From NCBI RefSeq assembly GCF_002250625.1, contig NZ_NMVQ01000023.1:274947-338946 (forward strand): a stretch of DNA of 64,000 nt, given 5' to 3'. Shown piece after piece: positions 27,114 to 37,287 of this stretch. Positions within the stretch are counted from its first letter, which is position 1. The number at the start of each line of letters is the position of its first letter. Under the pieces are notes generated by a model. The model saw nothing but the letters and a program-made list of their open reading frames with translations, was not told where the DNA came from and searched no databases. Made by a program: the position numbers and the translations under genes. This DNA comes from Enemella dayhoffiae (GTDB lineage: Bacteria > Actinomycetota > Actinomycetes > Propionibacteriales > Propionibacteriaceae).

Positions 27114-28358
27114 GCGCGGCCCGCAGCTCGGCCAGGTTCTGCCGCACCCACGGCAGCCCCAGCGGATGATCGGAGTCGATCGCCTGCTGACGTTCGGCCG
27201 GCGTACGCCCGAACAGCATCGAGGTGGCCAGCCGCAACGTCAGCCGCTCCGGTGCGTCGCCGAAGGCGACCCCGGGCAGGGTGGCGATGCCGTACCGCTC
27301 CAGCAGGGTTGTGGCCAGCGAGGCGGAGTCGGTGACGCCCGCCTCCTGCAGCCGCTCGCGGTGCGCCTCGAAGTCGGGATAGAGATAGAACCCGCCGCCC
27401 GCCGGCACGTGGCGTACGCCCAACTCGGCCAGGCAGGCGGCGACCCCGCCGACGATCGCACCGTGCAACCGGGCGCTGTCGCGGAACCGCCCGCGTACCT
27501 CCGGCGGTTCCCGAACGCCCAGGTCGCGGCCCGCTGGACCGGCATCGGCGGCACCGACCAGATCTCGCTGGCCAGGTTGAGCACCGCGGCCCGCGTGTGC
27601 CACCCGAACTCGTTGTCGGGGACGGCCAGCACCCCGATCCGCCAGCCGCCGACGGCCAGGTTCTTGCTCAACCCGCAGGTCACGAAGGTTCGCCCGCTCA
27701 CCAGCTCGGCCGGGCCGACCACCCGGCGGTCCGGGTCGTGGACCAGGTCGCGATAGATCTCGTCGCTGATCAGCGGCAGGTCGTGTTCCTCGGCCACCCG
27801 GGACAACTCGGCGATCGTGTCCGGATCGGCCACCGCACCGGTGGGGTTGTCGACCAGCGTGAGCAGCACGCTGAACGGCGGACGACCATCGGTCCGGGCG
27901 TGTTCGCGGGCCAGCTCGGCGATCCGGGTGGGATCTGGTACGCCGCCCTGACCGGGCCTGGGGTCGACCCAGATCACTGCCAGGCCGGTGATCCGGGCCT
28001 GGGCTGCATAGCTGACCCAGCTGGGCCGAGGTAGCACCACCGGCAGATCGAGGGTCCGCAGCAGCGCGAACAGCAACGGTTTGCTGCCCGGCCCGGCGAC
28101 CACCGTGTCCGCGGTGGCCCGACAGCCGCGCCGACCCAGATAACCGGCTGCGGCCTCGCGCAGCTCGACGGTGCCGGCCACCGGGCCGTAACCGCCCTCG
28201 GCGGCCGCCTCGGCCAACTTCTGCTGGAGCTCCGGCAGCACCGGCACGTTCGCCTCGCCGAAGCCCAACGGCACGACCGGCAGCCCGGCCCGGCGCCGCC
28301 GGTCGATCTCCTCGTTGATGGCCAGGGTGGGGGACAGCCCGTCGAGTCGTGTCGTCAC
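27091..28358 (-). pseudogene. class I/II aminotransferase, frameshifted
   Basis: The N-terminal frame starts at GTG 28358 (VTTRLDGLSPTLAINEEI) and carries the PLP-enzyme features: VDNPTGAV, SDEIYRDL, and the Schiff-base lysine in CGLSKNLAVGGWRIG. It runs out of family sequence at about 27512. The remainder (PPEVRGRFRDSARLHGAIVG and the C-terminal domain to 27091) is in another frame. One extra C in the CCC at 27510-27512 would restore about 422 residues. Probably a PLP-dependent aspartate or branched-chain type enzyme; the substrate is not decidable. It may be intact in reality if this is a sequencing error. Confidence 0.8.
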
Positions 28359-28400
28359 CCTCCCCAGTCTGGTCGATGCGGGCCGGGATTCCACCGAACA

Positions 28401-28413
28401 AGACAACTTGTCT
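28401..28413. promoter_or_regulatory. 13-bp palindrome upstream of the peptide transporter operon
   Basis: AGACAA-C-TTGTCT is a perfect 6-bp inverted repeat around a central C, between the aminotransferase and the transporter operon. A short ORF with its own GGAGG (28417-28421) follows at about 28432. It is a candidate operator; the regulator is unknown. Confidence 0.35.
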
Positions 28414-28577
28414 CGCGGAGGCGTACAACAATGCACCCATTGCCCAGCCCGCTGGCCGGTTGACCCAATCGTGACCAACGAATTCGTTCCGGCCCGGGCA
28501 GTGCTGCGCTACTGTCGGGCCAGCCCAAACCCGGGCAGCGAGGTCACGACCCGTTTCACTCCAACGAGGTAGGAACT

Positions 28578-30263
28578 GTGCAGAAACTCAATCTTCGTCG
28601 GGCCATCGCGGCCGTCGGCGTACTCGCGCTGACCGTGGGCATGGGCGCCTGCGCGGAGAGCAAGCGCGAAGGAAACAGCGGTAGCGGCGGCACCGGCGGG
28701 AGCGGCAACGACACGTTCATCTTCGCCGGCTCCTCCGACCCGGTGATGATGGACCCGGCCTTCGCCTCCGACGGTGAGTCGTTCCGCATCTCGCGCCAGC
28801 TGTTCGAGGGCCTGGTCTCGGTCAAGCCCGGCACCACCGAACTCGAGCCGCTGCTCGCCACCAAGTGGCAGTCGGCCGGCGATGGCAAGTCACACACGTT
28901 CACCCTGAAGACCGGGGTCAAGTTCCACGACGGCACGGATTTCAATGCCGCCGCCGTGTGCGCCAACTTCGACCGCTGGGCCAACTGGAAGGGCCTGAAC
29001 CAGAACGAGAACATCTCGTACTACTACGGCAAGCTCTTCCAGGGCTTCAAGACCCCCGAGGCCGGCGGCACCCCGGGCATCTACGACGGCTGCGAGGCGA
29101 AGTCCGACTCCGAGGTCACGATCAAGCTGAACAAGCCGTTCGCTGCGTTCATCGACGCGATGACCCTGCCCGCGTTCGCGATGCAGAGCCCGGCCGCGAT
29201 GAAGCAGTACAACGCCGACGACGTGCAGGGTGACGCCAAGGACCCGCGCTTCTCGGCGTACGCCACCCAGCACCCGACCGGCACCGGGCCGTTCAAGTTC
29301 GCCAAGTGGGACCGCGGCCAGCAGGTCGTGCTCGAGCGCAACGACGCCTATCACGGTGAGAAGGCGAAGGTGTCCAAGGCGATCGTGCGGATCATCTCCG
29401 ACCCGAAGGCGCGCACCCAGGAACTGGTGGCCGGCAACATCGACGGCTACGACCTGGTCTCCCCGGCGGATATCCAACCGCTGAAGGAAAAGGGCCTGCA
29501 GGTGATGCAGCGCCAGCCGTTCACCATCTTCTACCTCGCCTTCAACCAGGCCACCCCCGCGCTGCAGGACAAGAAGGTGCGCGAGGCACTCTCCTACGCG
29601 ATCGACAAGGATGCGCTGGTCAAGCAGAGCCTGCCCGAAGGCACCAAGACGGCGATCGAGTTCATGCCGGACAACGTGGTCGGTTACAACCCCAGCGTGA
29701 CCCCGTACAAGTACGACCCGGAGAAGGCCAAGCAGCTGCTCAAGGAGGCCGGCCAGGAGAACCTGACCCTGAAGTTCGCCTATCCCACTGGGGTTTCCCG
29801 GCCCTACATGCCGACCCCGGAGAACTCGTTCGTCACCATCAAGGGCCAGCTGGAGAAGGTCGGCGTCAAGGTCGAACCGGTGACCGCCAAGTGGAGCCCG
29901 GACTACCTGGACATGACCCGCAAGCCCGAGGGCGTGGCCAAGCGCGACATCCACTTCCTCGGCTGGACCGGTGACTACAACGACCCCGACAACTTCGTCG
30001 GCGTCTTCTTCGGCAAGAAGGGCCTCGAGTGGGGCTTCGACAACCCGGAGTTGTTCAAGGCCCTGCAGGACGCGCGTCAGCTGCCCACCAAGGAGGCGCA
30101 GGCCGAGGCGTACAAGAAGATCAACGCGCAGATCGCCGACTTCGTGCCCGGGGTGCCGCTGGCGCACCCGGCCCCGTCGCTGGCGTTCGGCAAGGGTGTG
30201 AAGGGATACACCCCGAGCCCCGTGCAGGACGAGGTCTGGAACACCGTCACCGTCCAGCGTTGA
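28578..30263 (+). CDS. extracellular solute-binding lipoprotein of a peptide ABC transporter
   Basis: A 561-residue SBP_bac_5 (DppA/OppA-type) protein. GTG 28578 follows GAGG at 28566-28569. A signal peptide ends in lipobox VGMGAC (acylated C25), then a Ser/Gly linker. The mature part includes the family block VKFHDGTDFNAA and two-lobe periplasmic-binding features. It should capture oligopeptides or similar solutes outside the membrane and deliver them to the permeases encoded next. First gene of a five-gene operon. Confidence 0.93.
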   Translation: MQKLNLRRAIAAVGVLALTVGMGACAESKREGNSGSGGTGGSGNDTFIFAGSSDPVMMDPAFASDGESFRISRQLFEGLVSVKPGTTELEPLLATKWQSAGDGKSHTFTLKTGVKFHDGTDFNAAAVCANFDRWANWKGLNQNENISYYYGKLFQGFKTPEAGGTPGIYDGCEAKSDSEVTIKLNKPFAAFIDAMTLPAFAMQSPAAMKQYNADDVQGDAKDPRFSAYATQHPTGTGPFKFAKWDRGQQVVLERNDAYHGEKAKVSKAIVRIISDPKARTQELVAGNIDGYDLVSPADIQPLKEKGLQVMQRQPFTIFYLAFNQATPALQDKKVREALSYAIDKDALVKQSLPEGTKTAIEFMPDNVVGYNPSVTPYKYDPEKAKQLLKEAGQENLTLKFAYPTGVSRPYMPTPENSFVTIKGQLEKVGVKVEPVTAKWSPDYLDMTRKPEGVAKRDIHFLGWTGDYNDPDNFVGVFFGKKGLEWGFDNPELFKALQDARQLPTKEAQAEAYKKINAQIADFVPGVPLAHPAPSLAFGKGVKGYTPSPVQDEVWNTVTVQR

Positions 30264-30341
30264 TCCTGTCCCTACAGTGAATCGCCCAGCCGTGGATGGG
30301 GTCCGACCGACCCCATCCGCGGCCGCGTGTGAGGACCACCC

Positions 30342-31364
30342 ATGCTGAGATTCGTCGTCCGGCGGCTGCTGCTCATGGTGCCCGTGCTGATCGGGCTGAG
30401 CGTGCTGCTGTTCGCCTGGTTGCGTGCCCTGCCAGGAGATCCGGCCTCGGCGCTGCTCGGGGACAAGGCCACCCCCGAGGCGGTGGCCCGGATCAACGCG
30501 CAGTATGGCTTCGATCAGCCGCTGCCGGTGCAGTATGTGAAGTATGTCAGTCAGCTGATCCAGGGCGACTTCGGCAACTCGCCGCGCACCGGTCAGCCGG
30601 TGGTCGGCACGTTCATCGAACGGTTCCCCGCAACGATCGAGCTTTCCGTTGCCGCGCTGCTGTTCGCGCTGGTGGTCGGCATCCCGCTCGGCTATTTCGC
30701 GGCCAAGCGGGCCGGCGGCATCCTCGACACGATCGCGGTCACCAACTCCCTGATCGGGGTGGTGATCCCGGTGTTCGTGCTCGCCTATCTGTTGAAGGTG
30801 ATTTTTGCGATCGGCATTCCCGGGTTGGAGTTCCTGGCGATCCTGCCCACCTCCGGTCGTCAGAACGTACGCCTCGAGGCGACCCACATCACCAACCTGT
30901 ATGTCCTGGACGGGTTGATGACCCGCGAGTTCGACGCGGCCTGGGACGCGATCAAGCACCTGATCCTGCCCGGCATCGCGCTCGGTTCCATCCCGCTCGC
31001 CGCCGTGACCCGGATGACCCGGGCCTCGGTGCTCGACGTGCTGGGCGAGGACTACGTGCGCACCGCCACCGCCAAGGGTCTCGCCCAGGGGCTGATCAAC
31101 CGTCGGCACGTGCTGAAGAACGCGATGCTGCCGATCATCACCACGATCGGTCTGCAGACCGGGCACCTGCTCTCCGGGGCCGTGCTGACCGAGGGCGTGT
31201 TCGCGTTCAACGGCATCGGCTCCTATCTGTTCGAGGCGATCTCGTCGCTGGATTATGCGGTGCTGCAGGGGTTCATCCTGTTCATCGCGATCATCTACGC
31301 CCTGGTCAACCTGCTGGTCGACCTGCTCTATGGGGTGTTCGACCCGAGGATGCGTGCGTCATGA
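30342..31364 (+). CDS. peptide ABC transporter permease, DppB type
   Basis: 340 residues, six transmembrane segments. The long extracytoplasmic loop after TM1 (ALPGDPA) and the EAA loop (YVRTATAKGLAQGLINRRHV) are typical of DppB/OppB. It forms the channel with the next gene product. ATG 30342 lies 78 bp after the binding-protein gene. The stop overlaps the next start (ATGA). Confidence 0.95.
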   Translation: MLRFVVRRLLLMVPVLIGLSVLLFAWLRALPGDPASALLGDKATPEAVARINAQYGFDQPLPVQYVKYVSQLIQGDFGNSPRTGQPVVGTFIERFPATIELSVAALLFALVVGIPLGYFAAKRAGGILDTIAVTNSLIGVVIPVFVLAYLLKVIFAIGIPGLEFLAILPTSGRQNVRLEATHITNLYVLDGLMTREFDAAWDAIKHLILPGIALGSIPLAAVTRMTRASVLDVLGEDYVRTATAKGLAQGLINRRHVLKNAMLPIITTIGLQTGHLLSGAVLTEGVFAFNGIGSYLFEAISSLDYAVLQGFILFIAIIYALVNLLVDLLYGVFDPRMRAS

Positions 31365-32353
31365 CCGACACCCCGAAGCAGGAGCACGCCACAGCCGCCG
31401 ACGAGCTGGCCGCGCTGAGCACCGACGTTGCCGACCGCCGCCCGCAGGCGCTGATCGACGCGATGGGCCCGCAGACCGAGAGCCAGGAGACCGGCACCAG
31501 CCTGTGGGCGGGCGCCCTCCAGCGGCTGCGCCGCAACCCGTCGGCGATCATCGGCGGAATCATCGTCGTGGCGTTCATCGCGGTCGCGCTGCTGGCCCCG
31601 CTGCTCGCCCCCTACAAGCCGTCCACCACCGAGTGGGCCAACGAGATCACCCCGTCCACGCTGCCCGACTTCAGCCCCGAACACCCGCTGGGCCTGGACT
31701 CCTTCGGCTCGGATTTCCTGACCCAGTTGATCTATGGCGCCCGGCAGTCGCTGATCATCGGCGTCGTCTCCACCCTGCTCGGGCTGGCCGGTGGTGCGCT
31801 GGTCGGCGGGCTCGCCGGCGCCTTCGGCGGGTGGGTGGACACCCTGGTGATGCGGTTCGTGGACATCCTGCTGTCCATCCCCGCGCTGCTGCTGGCGGTG
31901 TCGGTGGCGGCGGTGATGGGTCGGCGCCCCGAGGCGTTGATGGTGGCGATCGCGGCCGCCCAGGTGCCGGTGTTCGCCCGGCTGCTGCGCGCCTCGATGC
32001 TGAAACAGCGCGGCCAGGACTATGTGCTGGCCTCCACCTCGCTGGGGCTGCGGCACCGGACCGTGGTGATGAGCCACATCCTGCCCAACTCGCTGGGCCC
32101 GGTGATCGTGCAGGCGACGCTGATGCTGGCTACCGCGATCATCGAGGTCGCGGCGCTGTCCTACCTGGGGTTGGGCGCCCCCGACCCGACCGTCGCCGAA
32201 TGGGGCCGGATGCTGGTCAAGGCGCAGGAGCGGCTCGAGTCCGACCCCCACCTGACCCTGCTGCCCGGCCTGTGCATCGCGGTCACCGCGCTCGGCTTCA
32301 CCCTGCTCGGTGAGGCGCTGCGCGAGGCCCTCGACCCGAAGACCCGACGATGA
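31361..32353 (+). CDS. peptide ABC transporter permease, DppC type
   Basis: 330 residues. A cytoplasmic N-terminus of about 50 residues precedes six membrane segments. HPLGLDSFGSD, the EAA-like region DYVLASTSLGLRHRTVVMSH and ALSYLGLGAPDP are standard DppC/OppC landmarks. ATGA overlaps join it to both neighbours, indicating coupled translation. Confidence 0.95.
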   Translation: MTDTPKQEHATAADELAALSTDVADRRPQALIDAMGPQTESQETGTSLWAGALQRLRRNPSAIIGGIIVVAFIAVALLAPLLAPYKPSTTEWANEITPSTLPDFSPEHPLGLDSFGSDFLTQLIYGARQSLIIGVVSTLLGLAGGALVGGLAGAFGGWVDTLVMRFVDILLSIPALLLAVSVAAVMGRRPEALMVAIAAAQVPVFARLLRASMLKQRGQDYVLASTSLGLRHRTVVMSHILPNSLGPVIVQATLMLATAIIEVAALSYLGLGAPDPTVAEWGRMLVKAQERLESDPHLTLLPGLCIAVTALGFTLLGEALREALDPKTRR

Positions 32354-33423
32354 CCGGCCCCGAGGAGCAGGAGGTGGACAACCCGATGGCGACCGAGAAA
32401 CCCACCAGGGCGGGTAAACAGCGCGCCGAGGTGCTGCTCGACGTGAAGGACCTGCGGGTCAGTTTCGGCCGCCGCGGGCAGACCCCGTTCGTCGCCGTGG
32501 ACGGGGTTTCCTTCGACGTGCGCCCCGGCGAGGTGGTCGGCATCGTCGGTGAATCCGGCTCCGGCAAGTCGGTGTCCTCGATGGCGGTGATGGGGCTGCT
32601 GCCGAAGCGTGGGGTGAAGATCTCCGGCGAGGCCAACTATCGCGGCCGTAACCTGCTCACCATGCCCGGCCGGGAGCTGAACCGGCTCCGCGGCAAGGAA
32701 CTGGCGATGGTGTTCCAGGACCCGATGAGCTCGCTCAACCCGGTCGTCACGGTCGGCACCCAGATCACCGAGGTGCTGCACGCGCACCAGAAGATCTCCA
32801 GCCAGGACGCCAAGAACGAGGCGATCGACCTGCTCGACCGCTGCGGCATCCCCGATCCGGCGCGCCGGTTCACCGAATATCCGCACCAGCTCTCCGGCGG
32901 CATGCGGCAGCGGGCGCTGATCGCGGTTTCCCTGGCCTGCAAGCCGAAGCTGCTGATCTGCGACGAGCCGACCACCGCGCTGGATGTGACCATCCAGGCG
33001 CAGGTGCTGGAACTGCTCGCCGAGCTGGTCCGCGATATGGGCACGGCGATGATCATGATCACCCACGACCTGGGCGTGGTGGCCGGGCTGTGCGACCAGG
33101 TGAACGTGATGTATGCCGGGCGGATCGTCGAGTACGCCCCGCGCAAGGACCTGTTCGCCCATCCGCGGCATCGCTACACCGAGGGACTGCTGTCGTCGAT
33201 CCCGCGGCTGGACGCGCCGCGCGGTGAACCGTTGACCCCGATCCCGGGCACCCCGCGGGACACCATCAGCTGGTCCAAGGCGTGCGCGTTCGCCCCGCGC
33301 TGCCGCCACGTCACCGACGCGTGTGTGACCGCCGACATCGAGTTGACGGAGATGGGGTTCGAGCATCGGGTGCGGTGCGTCCATCCGGCCGAGGTGGCCG
33401 AAACCCAGGAGGTGCTGCGATGA
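32350..33423 (+). CDS. peptide ABC transporter ATPase, DppD type
   Basis: 357 residues. Walker A GESGSGKS, signature LSGGMRQR, Walker [13 protein letters not shown], and the C-terminal oligopeptide-transporter extension with Cys-rich [16 protein letters not shown] (Fe-S-like cluster region seen in DppD/OppD). ATG 32350 overlaps the permease stop; an internal ATG at codon 13 could also be used. Confidence 0.95.
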   Translation: MTGPEEQEVDNPMATEKPTRAGKQRAEVLLDVKDLRVSFGRRGQTPFVAVDGVSFDVRPGEVVGIVGESGSGKSVSSMAVMGLLPKRGVKISGEANYRGRNLLTMPGRELNRLRGKELAMVFQDPMSSLNPVVTVGTQITEVLHAHQKISSQDAKNEAIDLLDRCGIPDPARRFTEYPHQLSGGMRQRALIAVSLACKPKLLICDEPTTALDVTIQAQVLELLAELVRDMGTAMIMITHDLGVVAGLCDQVNVMYAGRIVEYAPRKDLFAHPRHRYTEGLLSSIPRLDAPRGEPLTPIPGTPRDTISWSKACAFAPRCRHVTDACVTADIELTEMGFEHRVRCVHPAEVAETQEVLR

Positions 33424-34496
33424 CCGACGACCTGCTGGTGGTGGAAGACCTGAAGGTGCACTACCCGATCCGCCGCGGGCTGGTGTTCGACCGCACCGTC
33501 GGGCACGTCAAGGCCGTCGACGGGGTCGACCTGCGGATCCCGCGGGGGCGTACCTATGGGCTGGTGGGGGAGTCCGGCTGCGGCAAGTCCACCCTGGGTC
33601 GGGCACTGCTCCGGCTGGAGGACACCGCCGGCGGCAGCATCTCCTTCGACGGCACGGACATCACGGCGTTGAAGGGGGAGACCCTGCGCAGGCTGCGGCG
33701 GCGGATGCAGATGGTGTTCCAGGATCCGATGTCCTCGCTCGATCCGCGCCAGTCGATCCAGTCGCTGCTGCTCGAACCGCTGAAGGTGCACGGGCTTTCG
33801 GAGCAGGACACCGAGGAGTTCGGCAAGAACTCCGACAAGGCATACCTCGCCAAGGCCGTGCAGATGCTGGAGCTGGTCGGGATGCCGCGCTCGGCGCTGG
33901 CGAAATATCCGCACGAGTTCTCGGGCGGGCAGCGGCAGCGGATCGGGATCGCCCGCGCGGTCATCCTGAACCCCGAGCTGGTGATCGCCGACGAGCCGGT
34001 GTCGGCGCTGGACGTGTCGGTGCAGGCGCAGGTGATCAACCTGCTGGAGCGGCTGCAGGAGATGTTCGGGCTGACCTATGTGGTGATCGCCCATGACCTG
34101 GCCGTGGTGCGCCACATCTCCGACTCGATCGGGGTGATGTACCTGGGTCGGCTGGTCGAGGAGGCGCCCTCGGACGACCTGTATGCCGAACCGCTGCACC
34201 CCTACACGATCGCGCTGATGTCGGCCATCCCGGTGCCGGATCCGGAGGTGGAGGACGGCCGCGAGCGGATCCTGCTCACCGGCGATCTGCCTTCGCCGGC
34301 CAATCCGCCGGCCGGCTGCCGCTTCCACACCCGATGCCCGTGGCGGCAGGAGACCCGGTGCGATTCCGAGGTGCCCGAGCTGCGCGAGGTACGCCCCGGT
34401 CGCCGGGTCGCCTGCCACTACGTGGAGCAGATCGTCTCCGGCGAGATCAGGCCCCGGGACGGTCAGGTCGCAGAGCCGCTGGAACACCGGGGCTGA
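33420..34496 (+). CDS. peptide ABC transporter ATPase, DppF type
   Basis: 358 residues from ATG 33420 (ATGA overlap). Walker [10 protein letters not shown], signature FSGGQRQR, Walker [13 protein letters not shown], and a C-terminal Cys motif ([15 protein letters not shown]). It pairs with the upstream ATPase to power the Dpp/Opp-type importer. Last gene of the operon; its 3' end overlaps a possible small antisense membrane-protein ORF. Confidence 0.95.
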   Translation: MTDDLLVVEDLKVHYPIRRGLVFDRTVGHVKAVDGVDLRIPRGRTYGLVGESGCGKSTLGRALLRLEDTAGGSISFDGTDITALKGETLRRLRRRMQMVFQDPMSSLDPRQSIQSLLLEPLKVHGLSEQDTEEFGKNSDKAYLAKAVQMLELVGMPRSALAKYPHEFSGGQRQRIGIARAVILNPELVIADEPVSALDVSVQAQVINLLERLQEMFGLTYVVIAHDLAVVRHISDSIGVMYLGRLVEEAPSDDLYAEPLHPYTIALMSAIPVPDPEVEDGRERILLTGDLPSPANPPAGCRFHTRCPWRQETRCDSEVPELREVRPGRRVACHYVEQIVSGEIRPRDGQVAEPLEHRG

Positions 34497-34609
34497 CTTC
34501 CGCGGCGGGCCCGGTACGCCGGAGCAGCCACCACGACAGTGGCCGCCACCCCGACCGTCAACACCGCGAGTCCGATCACCAGCACGGTTGGTGAGACGAA
34601 CGAGCGCAA
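34463..34609 (-). CDS. possible 48-residue single-span membrane protein
   Basis: A TTG start at 34609 with AAGGA five bases upstream opens a frame of 48 codons with high GC3. One clear transmembrane helix ([21 protein letters not shown], split across positions 9-29) is followed by a basic, Ser-rich tail. It overlaps the 3' end of the ATPase gene by 34 bp. The rare TTG start and the overlap keep confidence low, yet the SD spacing is right and the intergenic region has no other gene. Confidence 0.35.
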   Translation of the reverse strand: MRSFVSPTVLVIGLAVLTVGVAATVVVAAPAYRARRGSQPRCSSGSAT

Positions 34610-34699
34610 TCAAATCCTTCGAGTACCGCAACGGGATTGGTGAGCATGTCGGGTTCCGGATGAACAGCTGAGCCGAGTGGCTCGATCGAGGCAGCGTAT

Positions 34700-34728
34700 G
34701 CCGACCCCAGGACTCGTCCCGGGTCGGC
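34700..34728. terminator. hairpin between the peptide transporter and proA
   Basis: GCCGACCC (34700-34707) and GGGTCGGC (34721-34728) form an 8-bp perfect stem; the loop can pair further through GGA/TCC. It lacks a T-run. It lies about 200 bp after the operon and could end either that transcript or the possible minus-strand small gene's upstream reads. The surrounding 34620-34797 shows nothing else. Confidence 0.5.
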
Positions 34729-34797
34729 GTACGGCCGATTCCGCAAGGGCCACGGACAGCCGCAGTGCGGCGGGAATCACGGCGTACGCTGGGCCGC

Positions 34798-36045
34798 ATG
34801 GATTTCGCCGAACAGGGGGGCCGAGCCCGCGCCGCCAGCCGGGTGCTCGCCACCACCGACCGGGCCACCAAGGACCGCGCCCTGCACGCCATGGCCGACG
34901 CCCTGCTCGCCGCCCGCGAGGAGATCCTGACCGCCAACCGCGCGGACACCGACGCGGCCGAGCAGGCCGGCACCGCCGCCTCGCTGGTCGACCGGTTGCG
35001 GCTCACCGGTGCGCGGCTCGAGGGGATGGCTTCCGGCCTGCGGCAGCTGGCCGGGCTGCCTGACCCGGTCGGCGATGTGGTGCGCGGGTGGACCAACGCC
35101 AACGGCGTGGAGGTACGCCAGGTGCGGGTGCCGTTCGGCGTGGTCGCGATCATCTACGAGGCCCGACCCAACGTCACCGCCGACGCCGGCGGGATCGCGC
35201 TGAAGTCGGGCAATGCGGTGCTGCTGCGCGGATCGTCCTCGGCGCTGAATTCCAACACCGCCGTGGTTTCTGCGCTGCAGCAGGGACTCACCGACACCGG
35301 GCTGCCGGCCGACTGCATCCAACTGGTCACCGGCGGACGCGAGGTGACCGCCGAGCTGATGGCCGCCCGCGGCGTGGTCGACGTGCTGATCCCGCGCGGT
35401 GGTGCGGGGCTGATCAACGCGGTGGTGGAGGGCGCGAAAGTGCCGGTGATCGAGACCGGCACCGGCAACTGCCACCTGTTCGTCGACGCCGATGCCGATC
35501 AGGAGCAGGCCCTGCGAATCCTGCTGAACGCCAAGGTGCAGCGCCCCAGCGTGTGCAACGCGCTGGAAACCCTGCTGGTGCACCAGTCCGTGGCCGAGAG
35601 CTTCGTGCCCAAGGCGGTTGCGGCGCTGGGCGAGCACGGGGTCACCGTGCACGCCGAGACACGGTTCGCGGAGCTGGCCGGCGCCGACCAGGTCGTGCCC
35701 GCCATCGACGACGACTTCGAGGGGGAGTGGCTCTCGCTCGACCTGTCGGCGAAGGTTGTCGACTCCTTGGACGAGGCGCTGGAGCACGTCCGCCGCCACA
35801 GCACCGGACACTCGGAGACCATCGTCACCGAGAACCTGGCCAGCGCCCGGCGCTGGCAGGCCGAGGTGGACGCCGCGGCGGTGCTGGTGAACGCGTCCAG
35901 CCGATTCGTGGACGGTGAGGAGTTCGGTTTCGGTGCCGAGATCGGGATCTCCACCCAGAAGTTGCACGCCCGCGGGCCGATGGGGCTGCCGGAGATGACG
36001 TCGACGAAATATCTGGTCACCGGCACCGGTCAGGTGCGCGGGTGA
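34798..36045 (+). CDS. proA: glutamate-5-semialdehyde dehydrogenase (gamma-glutamyl phosphate reductase)
   Basis: 415 residues, the family length, from ATG 34798. It reduces gamma-glutamyl phosphate to glutamate semialdehyde with NADPH, the second step of proline synthesis. The aldehyde-dehydrogenase fold is visible; the nucleophile is C253 in [19 protein letters not shown] and [15 protein letters not shown] segments are typical. It now has its own upstream region because it is separated from proB. Confidence 0.97.
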   Translation: MDFAEQGGRARAASRVLATTDRATKDRALHAMADALLAAREEILTANRADTDAAEQAGTAASLVDRLRLTGARLEGMASGLRQLAGLPDPVGDVVRGWTNANGVEVRQVRVPFGVVAIIYEARPNVTADAGGIALKSGNAVLLRGSSSALNSNTAVVSALQQGLTDTGLPADCIQLVTGGREVTAELMAARGVVDVLIPRGGAGLINAVVEGAKVPVIETGTGNCHLFVDADADQEQALRILLNAKVQRPSVCNALETLLVHQSVAESFVPKAVAALGEHGVTVHAETRFAELAGADQVVPAIDDDFEGEWLSLDLSAKVVDSLDEALEHVRRHSTGHSETIVTENLASARRWQAEVDAAAVLVNASSRFVDGEEFGFGAEIGISTQKLHARGPMGLPEMTSTKYLVTGTGQVRG

Positions 36046-36111
36046 GTAACGGCCCGGTCGCGATCGTGCCGCGGTGCGCGCGAACGGCGGCCGTTCCGGT
36101 AGTCTGCGGCC

Positions 36112-36252
36112 ATGCTGCTGCTCGAGACCGCCGCGGAGGGTGTGAACCACCTGCCGATCCCCGCCGTGGGATTTGGCCTGATCGCCCTCGCTCTGCTGAT
36201 GGCCCTGCTCGCGATCGTGACCCACATCGGGGGCAGCAGACCGCACTCCTGA
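36112..36252 (+). CDS. conserved small membrane protein between proA and nadD
   Basis: 46 residues from ATG 36112: [16 protein letters not shown], one transmembrane helix, then a short GGSRPHS tail. I recognise this as a small hypothetical kept between proA and nadD in many actinobacteria, often with the same HLPIPA and C-terminal RPHS. Function unknown. The short hydrophobic design suggests an accessory subunit or membrane regulator. Confidence 0.75.
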   Translation: MLLLETAAEGVNHLPIPAVGFGLIALALLMALLAIVTHIGGSRPHS

Positions 36253-36265
36253 GGCGTACCGGCCG

Positions 36266-36919
36266 ATGAGTGACAAGCCCGGGTTGAGCCGACGCGGCGA
36301 TGCGGACGGCTCTCGTTATCGTCTCGGCGTGATGGGCGGCACCTTCGACCCGATCCACCACGGCCACCTGGTCGCCGCCTCCGAGGTCGGCAGCCGGTTC
36401 GGCCTGGACGAGGTCGTGTTCGTCCCCACCGGCGTACCGTGGCAGAAGAAGGACCGGCGGGTGTCGGCGGCCGAGGACCGCTATCTGATGACGGTCATCG
36501 CGACGGCGTCCAACCCGCATTTCACGGTCAGCCGGGTGGACATCGAGCGGGACGGCGACACCTACACCGTGGACACGTTGAAGGACCTGCGCGCCGAGCG
36601 CGGTGACGACGTGGACCTGTTCTTCATCACCGGTGCCGACGCGCTGGGGCAGATCCTCACCTGGCGGGGGGCCGACGAGTTGTTCGACCTGGCCCACTTC
36701 GTCGGGGTGTCCCGGCCGGGGGTGGAGCTGAACTCCCCAACGGTGGATCACCTGCCGCCGGATCGGGTGACGCTGATGGAGGTGCCCGCGATGGCGATCT
36801 CGTCGACGGCCTGCCGGGCGCGGGTCGGGCAGGGGGAGCCGATCTGGTATCTGGTGCCGGACGGGATCGTGCAATACATCACCAAGCGCGGTTTGTACGC
36901 CGCCGAGAGGACAGCATGA
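36266..36919 (+). CDS. nadD: nicotinate-nucleotide adenylyltransferase
   Basis: 217 residues; makes deamido-NAD from nicotinate mononucleotide and ATP. The nucleotidyltransferase motif [12 protein letters not shown] and the later [10 protein letters not shown] (ISSTxIR-type motif) are present. The first 20 residues before the core are extra and variable, so the true start could be the GTG or ATG nearer the motif. Overlaps rsfS through ATGA. Confidence 0.96.
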   Translation: MSDKPGLSRRGDADGSRYRLGVMGGTFDPIHHGHLVAASEVGSRFGLDEVVFVPTGVPWQKKDRRVSAAEDRYLMTVIATASNPHFTVSRVDIERDGDTYTVDTLKDLRAERGDDVDLFFITGADALGQILTWRGADELFDLAHFVGVSRPGVELNSPTVDHLPPDRVTLMEVPAMAISSTACRARVGQGEPIWYLVPDGIVQYITKRGLYAAERTA

Positions 36920-37287
36920 CGGCCACCGAGCACGCGATCGCGATCACCCGGGCCGCCGCGGAGGCGGCGGCGGACAAGCTCGCGACCGAGCAGGTGGCCT
37001 TCGACGTGGCGGAGCAGTTCGGGATCGCCGACGTGTTCCTGCTCGCCTCGGCGGCGAGTGATCGGCAGGTCGGTGCGGTGGTGGACGCGATCGAGGAGCG
37101 GTTGCGCGAGGAGTTCGACGAGCGCCCGACCCGCCGCGAGGGGGATCGTGAGAACCGCTGGGTGCTGTTGGACTATCTGGACCTGGTCGTGCACGTGATG
37201 CACATCGAGGAGCGCAAGTTCTACGCCCTGGAACGACTCTGGGGCGATTGCCCGAAGGTCGACCTCGGGGTGGAGGAGCGCTCGTGA
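36916..37287 (+). CDS. rsfS: ribosomal silencing factor RsfS
   Basis: 123 residues; binds L14 and blocks subunit joining when nutrients are low. [21 protein letters not shown] and [15 protein letters not shown] are classic RsfS blocks. Overlapping starts and stops with nadD and the following phosphatase make a coupled operon, the usual actinobacterial order. Confidence 0.96.
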   Translation: MTATEHAIAITRAAAEAAADKLATEQVAFDVAEQFGIADVFLLASAASDRQVGAVVDAIEERLREEFDERPTRREGDRENRWVLLDYLDLVVHVMHIEERKFYALERLWGDCPKVDLGVEERS

